Source: Symsagittifera roscoffensis | Lineage: Eukaryota > Xenacoelomorpha > Acoela > Convolutidae | Direction of reading: 5' to 3' | Length of the DNA: 64,000 nucleotides | Assembly: GCF_963678635.1 (NCBI RefSeq) | Contig: NC_087064.1 | Span: 21,812,509-21,876,508 of the forward strand | Shown here: positions 21,301 through 29,703 of the stretch, piece by piece | How positions within the stretch are numbered: position 1 is the first letter of the stretch | Layout: the number at the start of each line of letters is the position of its first letter | The notes under the pieces: generated by a model | Seen by the model: only the letters and a program-made list of their open reading frames with translations | The model's database searches: none | Told to the model about the DNA's origin: nothing | Made by a program: the position numbers and the translations under genes

Positions 21301-22188
21301 TTGGTGATTGACATGGATCGGGATTGGATCGACGATCGTTCAGAACCGGAAGTGGAGTTCGAACCAGAGGCAGAACAGACTCATGAACAAGAACTAACGA
21401 ACTTGCGAGTGCTCGAATGGCTCCATGATCTGCCAACAGATCCAAAAGAGACAATCCTGACGATTCAGGACGTCGATAAAGACGGCATCAAATACGTCAG
21501 TCATGACAATACCGAGTCCAACAGAGTCGCCCCCGATGGACCTCTAGGTGTTCCACAATCCAACCTCGATCTCCTAGACTTTGGGCGATCGACGGGGACG
21601 TCGATGGATATTTTTGTCCGGGGAGTGGGGGTAGGACTCACCCACACCAAAAATCTGATAATAAAAAAATTGAAATCGGCAAGCGAAACCGGAGAACTAG
21701 AGACAGAGGGCGAGAATGCTAAAAAACGACATTTTGGACGAATTTTTGAATCGTATTTTGACCTACCGAACTATTATTCAAACAATATCGTCATAACGGA
21801 CAGCGATTTCATACTCACGGAACGCACGTGCGCTATAGCGATAACCGCGGACGTAAGCTTCAAAACAGCACTAGCGGCTGATTTCAAAAGAGAGTATAAG
21901 AACATCGAATTTTTATGGAAACAGAGGCCTGATGTGGGAGGGATGATAGCGCTGCCCTCTGTTGCATCACAGATACAAGGGAAATATTTGTGTTTCCTGG
22001 TTACTAAGGCCACTGATAGGCAACACGTAGATACAGAGAGCTTGGTATTGGCCTTGACTCGACTTAGGGATTTTCTGGTTGAGAGAGGAGTGACCTCTCT
22101 CTCGTTACCAGTGTATGATCCTAATAGGGGAAAGCTGCATCCGAAAGAGTTTGTACGCCCTTGTACATGTGATATTTTCAGAAACTGA
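21301..22188 (+). CDS. Macrodomain-like protein after integrase, copy B
   Basis: This frame of about 295 codons starts with an acidic region and ends in a macrodomain-like fold at about 21775-22170. The visible pattern is that of TARG1/ALC1-type macrodomains: a CAIAITADVSFKTALAADFK strand-loop-helix where family members have a Cys/Ser-Ala-Asp and glycine-rich first loop, then GG followed by a KYLCFLVTK strand, an LVLALTRLRDF helix, and a GVTSLSLPVYDPNRGKL segment where the family has the second phosphate loop. Macrodomains bind ADP-ribose and some remove it from proteins. The usual glycines of both loops are partly replaced, so activity is uncertain. The end is frameshifted after HPKEF; copy C reads about 30 more residues. 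The open frame opens with TTG, not ATG, so it was probably part of Pol. Confidence 0.6.
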   Translation: MVIDMDRDWIDDRSEPEVEFEPEAEQTHEQELTNLRVLEWLHDLPTDPKETILTIQDVDKDGIKYVSHDNTESNRVAPDGPLGVPQSNLDLLDFGRSTGTSMDIFVRGVGVGLTHTKNLIIKKLKSASETGELETEGENAKKRHFGRIFESYFDLPNYYSNNIVITDSDFILTERTCAIAITADVSFKTALAADFKREYKNIEFLWKQRPDVGGMIALPSVASQIQGKYLCFLVTKATDRQHVDTESLVLALTRLRDFLVERGVTSLSLPVYDPNRGKLHPKEFVRPCTCDIFRN

Positions 22189-22439
22189 CATAGAGGTTTA
22201 CTTACATAAAAAATACTATCTGAGCATATGCCAGGAATTGCATTTGGCGATAAGTGGTTTTTATTAAGTTCACTTGATAAGAATTAGTTTCAAGTCTTAG
22301 ATTAGGATTAGGTTTTAGGTACATTATTAGGAATTATGTTTTTATGTGATAAGAGTAGATGTGTGATGTTTATGTGTTATGTTATTGTTATGATATGTTT
22401 TATGTTTTGTGTCATAAAAGACCTAGAATACTCCAGGTA

Positions 22440-22505
22440 ATCAAGGTGACAGCGCTCATTTGTGCTACCCTGACAAAGATACAGGTGGACGATCCACCTT
22501 GGTGC
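22440..22505 (+). promoter_or_regulatory. Conserved hairpin block upstream of ORF3
   Basis: A GGTGGA-CGA-TCCACC hairpin with a perfect 6-bp stem follows a weaker AGGTGAC...GTGCTACC stem. The block is nearly unchanged in copy C (about 42243-42314), while the AT-rich DNA around it has diverged. Its role is unknown; RNA export or splicing control is possible. Confidence 0.45.
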
Positions 22506-22600
22506 TAAATTTTTAAATCAGAATTGAGAAGAGAATTTCAATGAAGCGTTTTAAAGATTTGAATGATGTTTTATCCAAAAAAGAAGGTTTTAAGCCGCGA

Positions 22601-22615
22601 CTTGTTTTTTTTTAG
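22601..22615 (+). promoter_or_regulatory. Splice-acceptor-like site before ORF3
   Basis: CTTGTTTTTTTTTAG is a strong polypyrimidine-AG site 91 bases before the ORF3 ATG. Copy C has CTTGTTTTTTAG at the same place (AG 42426-42427). Retroviruses and env-bearing gypsy elements express a third gene by splicing from a leader donor to such a site; use of this one is an inference. Confidence 0.5.
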
Positions 22616-22705
22616 ATCTTGACTGATCAGAAATTGTTTATTGAATTCAGTGAATCAAACGACCCGGAACAAACTACACGATAAAAAGAATCAACACGAT
22701 AAGAA

Positions 22706-24380
22706 ATGGGTGACACGAATGAACTAATGGAATTCCTCTCAGCGAGTCTAGGAGTGACTCCAGACTAGATCTATCAGCGGCTGATCGATTGTGACTTTAC
22801 ACGAGAAGACAGGGGCTGGCAATGTTTGTGGTCGCGCTCCTCAATGCGTTAGGACGAGAGGGTCGAGGGAATCGCCCTACAGAAGTGGTGTTGTTGTTGG
22901 CCTTCGGTGAGTCCGGGACCGCCGAGAGAGGTCGAAATCGACTGATGAGATGGCGGCGTGGAGAAATGTCTGGCCACGACCTGGCTCGTGAGCCAGGATT
23001 AGGTGAACAGAGGGACCACCGGCTAGGTGAGATGCCCTTGCCGGTGCAACCTGCGCAGCCGCTCATCGGAGCGAAAAGACAACGTGATGGGCCAGGTCCG
23101 TCACATTCTGTCGACTCTCCAACAGCTGCTCCTCCTCCGAAGAGAGTGAGGGTGAGCGAAATAGAAATCCAGACGTCGGAGACGATTGAGACGTTGGAGA
23201 AGAAGGAGAGAGATCAGAGCGAGCTGTTTATCAAACTCCAGGAGTGTAGGGCTATAGCTCGAGAAAGAGACGAATGGAAAAAGAAGTACGAAGATCTGCA
23301 GGTAGCCTACAAGGAGGATGAAATAAAGCACCTGAAGGATCTGTATATGGCAAAGGTGAGCCAAGTGTCACAGGAAGTTCTGGCGACGATGAAGTCCTCG
23401 GAGGGATCCAGCAACACACGCCCCAAGACAAGAATACAGGAGCTGTGTACATCGAGAGGGCCCGAGGCTCCTCAGCAGACACAACAGTCTGCTCCCAGTC
23501 AGAGGAACACGATACCAGACCCTTCTGACACCTATCTCGCTCCCCAGTTCCAAGAATCATTCAATCAAGTGGCCAGAGCAACAATGGATGAGAGTAACAG
23601 AACCACTGGGCGGACATTGGGTAGGAGCGTTCCTTCACAACGTCGTGATCATTCATCCAATAGTTCGGAGCGAGCACCCCGCATGATAGCGTCCTCGGGG
23701 ACTGCGCATGGCGGAGCCTTTCAAAAGTCTCGCGTGGTAGACAATAGGAAGAATTTGATGCCACGTCACCAGTTCACGCAAGTGGCCGCGGAGCATCCTC
23801 GAGCCTGCCTGAATGACATGAGCTGGAAACCCGCTACGAGCGACCAGGTAATTCCCCCAGGGAGTCGCCACTTGGTCATAGGAGACAGTTTGGTGAGGGA
23901 TCTGAATGAGATCTTCGTCTATGGTCAGACTACCACTATGTCCTTTGGAGGAGCCTCAGGGGCTCAGTTCATCAAGATGATGGAATTCCAGAGCGAAGAT
24001 TACCTGGATACGCTGGTAATAATGCTGGGAACCAACGACGCCTCGAGAGCCCCAAAGACTCCGGAGAGCAAGTGGGAGCCTCTATTGGTCTGCCTCCTGA
24101 ACTAACTAAAGGAGAAGTATAGGCCAGGCTTGTGGTGCTGTGCACGATACCACAGAACCGGATGGTGGGCACCACAGTGGCAGATTTTATGAATGGCAAC
24201 GTGACACGGTGGAACGAAATGATCCGCAGTCTGGTGAGAAACAAACCTGGCGAGCTGCGACTTCTGGATCTCGAGAACATGTTGCGCATGATTGATCACA
24301 TCGCGCTCACCAGAGATGGAATACATTCAACACCCAACAAGGGAGACACTGGATCAATGACGTATTTCAGACGCAGTTGA
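22706..24380 (+). pseudogene. ORF3 part 1: coiled coil and SGNH-hydrolase domain, copy B
   Basis: The ATG at 22706 matches the ORF3 start of copy C and is cut by TAG at 22766. The main open part is 22822-24105. It has a basic N-terminus, an NLS-like PPPKRVRV patch near 23140, a Glu/Lys/Arg-rich coiled coil at about 23180-23360, a Gln/Ser/Pro-rich linker and then an SGNH (GDSL) hydrolase domain. The motifs are block I VIGDSLVRDL (GDS at 23881-23889), block II glycine at 23947-23952, block III GTND at 24028-24039 and block V DGIH at 24315-24326, which lies after a frameshift near 24118. TAA at 24103 breaks the domain (GAA-type codon in copy C). SGNH enzymes are esterases or lipases; such domains are known in ORF1 of some CR1-type LINEs. 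Confidence 0.75.
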
Positions 24381-24460
24381 GGGAAGTGGAGCAGGAGTCG
24401 AGGGCGACCAGTTCTCTGGCTTGGACCAGTTCGACCGGATGAAATAGAATAAGGGCAAGC

Positions 24461-25168
24461 GTGCCCGAATCCCTCATCAACCGCCTAGGGCCCTTGGCAA
24501 TGGGGACGGCTACAGCTGCACCCATCGCTCCGAGCTCAAACGTAAGAGAGAGGCTAGGGACTGCTCCTCCTCCCAGAACACAACCGCTTGAAAGCCGACT
24601 CGGGAGATCAGTTGATCAGAACAGGAATAACTCCCAGACCGTGTCTAGGAGGAACGACCCGCCCACTACGGCAAACGCTGCTTCAGCAGCAGGACAGTCG
24701 ACAAGCGCCGTGCCAGCGGAGGGAGTTGAACCAGGCAGCGTGCTGCTTTGGAACCGACCAGACCCTAATCATTGGGGACAGTACAAGACGGACATGTCAA
24801 CGAAGTTGAACATGAATACCTTGACGTGTCGGGAGGACGCAATGAGAATGATCGGCGGGGAAAGTCCCACAGTGTCGCGACTATATCGGATACTGGGCGT
24901 GGATTGGCTGCTAGCAGAGCAGGAGCAGTTCAGCTCCACGACTACGCTCCGGCACGCAGACCTGAATGGATTGCCTCTGGACAATACCTTTGGACCTCTG
25001 AATACCCGGTCTCTTACGGACGTCCGCCAGAGAGCCAGGGAACTGACGCCACCTGCTCGTAAGGGCAAGTTTCAGACGGATAGCAAGCCTAATAACAAGC
25101 ATCACAAGATGTACAGGCAGTTTGCTAAACCACCCGGTCAGACGCCCGGCGAATATTCAAGAGACTAA
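24461..25168 (+). pseudogene. ORF3 part 2: linker after the SGNH domain, copy B
   Basis: About 235 codons are open, rich in Pro, Ser, Thr and Arg. No catalytic motif was recognised. The C-terminal ~60 residues are basic and Lys/Arg-rich. Copy C reads across the gap between part 1 and this part without a break, which shows they were one protein. Confidence 0.6.
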
Positions 25169-25174
25169 CCCCGA

Positions 25175-25636
25175 GTGACCACGGTGAATGGAGATGACAG
25201 GAGATTCATGAAAGCTGCCAAGTACCTGATTGTGGCCAGTTCGGATTATCTCTATACGTCCCGTTCTCTCTTTTGGCCCGACGTGATTTTCTTGACGACG
25301 CTTAAATTAGACTGGGGACAGTCAATAGGCATGATGGTAAGTGTGCTAAGGGTGGCCAGCATGGAGCCGCAGGTGATAGTGGTTGCAGGCTCGAATGATC
25401 ATCTGCAAAGCCGGGGCTTGTTGTCACGTTTGACGAATGGGTCGATCCCGAGCAACGAGGTCATAGGTAAGGCGATAATGACATTGCTCTCGGCGATGAC
25501 TGAGGTAGAAACAGCAGCAAAACAACGGTTCACCCAAAATGTAGTGAAGGTGGTCTTTGTGTTGTCGCCAGGATACGCTGCATTGCCAGAACGCCTTCAG
25601 TTTGTGTACATGATAGCCACATGGTCACAACGATAG
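25175..25636 (+). pseudogene. ORF3 part 3: second, degenerate SGNH-like domain, copy B
   Basis: About 150 codons repeat the layout of an SGNH fold. A hydrophobic strand leads into ASSD (25235-25246) where block I has GDS, so a Ser is kept but the Gly-Asp is lost. A DWGQS glycine follows at about 25313-25327. VVVAGSNDH (GSND at 25388-25399) stands where block III has GTND, and a VVKVVFVLSPGY strand comes near 25545. Copy C has GSNV in place of GSND. No block V Asp-His pair was found. It could be a catalytically dead paralogue of the first domain, or a different Rossmann-like fold. Confidence 0.4.
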
Positions 25637-26868
25637 CAGAGGGACGGTTCAACGTAAAAATTCTTGCCCCGAACAGAGTGGTAGACCCCAACAATTATTA
25701 TCCATCCCGATCTGAGCTTCCTGCCGTTTGGGCTGACATTTCCAATGCCATACAGGGACTCAAAGATTGTAGCACAACTCGGTTGGTGTTAGATGAGGTT
25801 CTGGGGTTGGAGCTGTCCAACTTCGCCAGGTTGCTGAAGTTAAGACCAGGGGTAGATGACGATCATCTGTTAGTACAACAGGTGGCTGACGATCTCTGGT
25901 TCAGACAGATGGATCACGCAGAGAATGAGCAGGGAAGGACAGTCAGGAAAAACATGACATCAGCGGAAGAAGATGTCATGACAATGGCTTTGCGCACGAA
26001 GCCGCACAACAACTTATGGTTGTACTTATCACCAAGACTGTGCACCTTGGGAGAGGACGCGTTCGAGCATGCGCCGGCAGTGATCAAAGATATACACGTG
26101 TATCTGAAGAACTTGTTTGATGCCCGGGAGTTAGCCGGGGGTATGATGTTGAAATTGATGCAGGATGTAAACACGATGTCGTTGGACAAGTTTCAAGCTG
26201 AGGTACTGGCCCCGAGGGCACAATATGAACGATCAGATGCCATCTTGGGTGGAATGGGAGTGGGATGGACGCCATCCTTCCTGTCGACGTGCTATCCGAG
26301 GGCATCTCGGAACCTGATCACGAGCTTCGTCAAGGATATCAGGAAGCTGTCGATTGGCCTGATATTAGCCCTGTACGTGACATTTGGTCATGAGAATTTC
26401 GTGAAGGGGCCGGCGAACCTCTTCACCCAAGCGTTGGCAGATTTGAGATTGGATGGACTACTGATTCTGATTGCCATGACCTACGGTCGACTGGGTGATT
26501 TGCTTGTGCTGTTGCGTTACCCCGAACAACTCCAGGGAACAAGTCGTGAGTTCAACGCGCAGTTGGAAACCGCCTCGCTCAGGAAAATGAAAGACTGGAG
26601 GACTCTCCTGCTCCAATATCTCTTGCAACAGAACAGAAGTGTCACGGGAGAAGATAAGGTGGCGACGGATGCGGGTGAGTGTAAGCAGTATTGTGGCATG
26701 CCCTTGCTGACAGATTTGGCTGTCATGATGCGGATCGATCCGTTGGCTCTGATTCACGGACTGCGGGAATTCGTCACGGTGGTGTATGGACCGGTGATGT
26801 ATTTCGTGTTCCCAGACGTGCAAGTCAAGGCATACAGGAATTCTGTGTTGTATGTCAACCTGGTCTAA
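25621..26868 (+). pseudogene. ORF3 part 4: unrecognised region, copy B
   Basis: About 415 codons are open, continuing part 3 after a frameshift (copy C reads straight through that point). The region looks globular and mostly helical, with hydrophobic clusters such as LSIGLILALYVTFGHENFV, but no clear membrane segment or known motif. It ends at TAA 26866-26868; the next stretch continues in the same frame and copy C has a serine codon there. Confidence 0.6.
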
Positions 26869-26871
26869 GTC

Positions 26872-27768
26872 GTGGATTGTTCCGTGCTGAATTGGGTAGA
26901 GCAGAGGGAGCTCAGAGGGCTGGCCAGCGACGATAGGCTGTTCGGAAGAATAGCAGAGCCAGGTTGGGTGTTGATGGATTTCAACAACAACTTCAAGTGC
27001 CGAATGGGCCGCGAAGACCTTTCCCACATCCAGTTTAACCCAAAGCGTTGGAGTCTGAGACCAGTAGTGAAAGATTCAGGAGCGGCAATGAGAGTCCCAC
27101 TATTGCCAGAAGCCTACGCACACGCGAAAGAGAACCAGCAAGCGTGGCTTTCCGGGTCCAGGCCGCTGCCGGACCAATGCCCTCGATACCCACCGATAAG
27201 GAGGATGTTGTTGGGAGTCACATCTCCCGTCATTGCCCCTCGCATCGGAGCAGCTCGTGATGCAGAGAAGAGAATGCTGAAGCGGAGTGAAGGGATGGAG
27301 CCGCGCTTCATCAGTTGGAACGTTGCAGCCGCGCACACGTTTGACTTCACTTTTCCTGATGCTTGGAGCAGGAAAAAGATCAAAGCACCACCTTCCAGGA
27401 GAACAGAGGTCTCGGCTGAGATGTGGAACGAGGTGTATGCTCCCACAGATAACTTATCAAGACTGAAGTGGTCAGGAGAAGTGAAAGTAGTGATGCTGGA
27501 AGTGGCAAAGGAGTGCAGAGGAGGCTCATACATAACGATAGAGCACCTGGCACCACATGGCGAGGAGTCCGTAGAATTCCTGGTGAATGATGAATTGTTT
27601 TATCACGCAGGAGACATGACCGTACCGGCGCGGCCGGACTCGGGCATAGACACACGACAAGGCCCTTCAGGACCTAAGCCGAAACCTGATGCGAATGACG
27701 ATGATTTGATGGATCAGGACGATGACGACATCGGGGAAAGACAGAAAAGCCGGGTGAGACGGATATAG
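26872..27768 (+). pseudogene. ORF3 part 5: unrecognised region with acidic tail, copy B
   Basis: About 298 codons lie in the same frame as part 4, separated by one stop codon. The first 220 residues look globular and contain several Trp and Cys residues (for example FISWNVAAAHTFDFTFPD). A very acidic tail follows (DANDDDLMDQDDDD type, about 27685-27735). No domain was recognised. The frame is lost near 27740-27768 by a small indel relative to copy C. Confidence 0.6.
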
Positions 27769-27773
27769 GAGCG

Positions 27774-28829
27774 TTGGAGAGAGACTTGCTAGAATACCGG
27801 TTCAGTGAGGACGACGATGGGGAAGTCGATGGGAGTCCATTGCTGATGAAGCCATCGTCTTTCATGTCCCCTACAAAGGAGGCGTTGGCCGACTTATCCC
27901 CGACGGACCCAATAAGTCAGGCGAGAGAGTGCCGAAACAAGGATCCACAAAGATTGCTCCATGAGTCACCGAGGAGGAGAAAAATTGAAGAGTCAATGAG
28001 GGTATCCTTCCTGAGTAAGCTGCCGGAAGAGGAATGGGAGAGATACCAAAGTGAACTAGAAAGCAAGACAGGGGCAACCTGGAGCCGAGTGAACTTCATG
28101 GAAAGGTCATGGGACGTGATACGACGATATGGGACGCAGTCCATAATGAAGGTGGGATTGAACCAACCCATTATGCGTGAGGTCCTGGAGAAAATAATGA
28201 ACTCCATAGAGTCTGATGTTCTGACCGAGTCAATTACAGAGGACAGTGCCGATGATCAGCCGGTCACGAAGAAATTACCCGTCAGACGAGCCAGAAAGAG
28301 GCTGAAGCGACTGAAAGGGAAGACAGGAAGTCGAGCCGTGAACCAGAGAGTGGTGAAGTCAAAAGCCAGCGCAGTGGTGGCCTCTTTGACGAGCGCAGGT
28401 CGTTCAGGCGAGAGCGGGCAAGGAGATGGTGCGACGCTGACCGGGGGAGAAAAAGAGAACCTGATACTCCCTATGCTCTTGGCAGGTCTGACCACGACAG
28501 CCACGAAATCAAAGAAGACTGCACGAACCCTAACAGACACTAAGCTAGAGATGGAGATCATCAGTCAGTGTGGATCTGGAGGACTTGAAGATTACAGGCC
28601 CTCGCGAACCAACATGGCCAAGATGAAACTGGAGGGACAACTCGACGTGGTCGAGTACAGTCGAGTCACTGTGCAGGAATCGGTCCGTATGGGAGACCCG
28701 GCAGGGGGCTATGTGGAGATGTTGAAGGCGAGGAACTCCGCGAGAGGGCACCTGATGGCTTGGAGCGAGAAGCGAGCCATGCAGGAATATCTGAAAGGGC
28801 TTACGAGAATTCTAATTTCTAAATTCTAA
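27774..28829 (+). pseudogene. ORF3 part 6: region with basic NLS-like cluster, copy B
   Basis: About 351 codons are open. An acidic start (FSEDDDGEVDG) is followed by a helical charged region. At about 28265-28420 lies a very basic stretch (VRRARKRLKRLKGKTG type) that looks like a nuclear-localisation or nucleic-acid-binding signal. No catalytic motif was seen. The frame is lost near 28815-28829, but copy C runs through this point into the next part in one frame. Confidence 0.6.
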
Positions 28830-28851
28830 TCGGAAAGAATACGGCACGGTA

Positions 28852-29694
28852 ATGTCCTCGGAGGCGAACGAAATCGGGCTGGAAAAACTGCTGGAAATCT
28901 CTTGGAGGGCGGCCCTCCAAAGATACTTCGACGAGACGATGCATGCACATGCGACGGTGGCAGCGTACCTGGCTCATCCGTGCACGAGAACTGACCTGCA
29001 AGTACGGTTGGCTTGGTGCTTGATGGGCATCAAGAAGGCGGAATATGAAGCCGGCAATGATTTGAAATCAAAGGAACAGGAGCTGGAGTTGATGGAAGCC
29101 CTGCGAGCGTTGATTTCAAAAGACGATTCTGCGATAGCCTGGGCTAAGCGTAAGGATGCCCTTTGCTTTGTAAGGTTCATGGTGGATCGTATCCCCACTC
29201 CTGTTTTGGGAGAATGCATGAAGATCATTCGGCAAAAGGGAGTTGACTGCGAAAAAAACTTCCTCAGGACACTCCTGGAACTATATCAGGATATGCCGTT
29301 GGTTGTACCAAATAGGGAGTCGAATGATATGGAGAGCTATCGCAAGTTGGAAGAAGTGAGAAGGTATTCCAACAAAGAATTGAAAGTGAGCCGGGAATTG
29401 ATTAAAACAGTCAGGGGACAAAAAGACTTTGCAACTCTAGGGAAAATGAAGTCGTTCCAATATGTGTCTGGCATACCGGGGATGGCGTATAATCCCTTCG
29501 TGAATGAAGAAGCCAGGGAAGCGTACTTCGACTATGAGCAAGTCATAGTGCTCAATTTCTGGGTCGAACGGATTAAGGAAATTGGAATGTTGATGGTGGA
29601 ACAACCCAAGCTGGGAATTATTTTGGAAGAACAAGTGGTCAAACCCTCGGTTCCCGAGCTGAAGGGACAAGTTAGTTTTGATTGTGGTTCTTGA
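28852..29694 (+). pseudogene. ORF3 part 7: unrecognised helical region, copy B
   Basis: About 280 codons are predicted by eye to be largely helical, with scattered Cys and Trp and no known motif. It ends at TGA 29692-29694 where copy C has TGG, and copy C instead has a one-base loss at the same place. The two copies are broken by different events at this point, which argues that the ancestral frame was open. Confidence 0.6.
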
Positions 29695-29703
29695 GACGGT
29701 CCC

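Larger units (their letters stand above)
22189..22705 (+). other. Intergenic leader before ORF3, copy B
   Basis: About 500 AT-rich non-coding bases contain a conserved hairpin block (about 22440-22505) and a splice-acceptor-like site (AG at 22614-22615). The equivalent region in copy C is 42060-42521. Confidence 0.65.
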
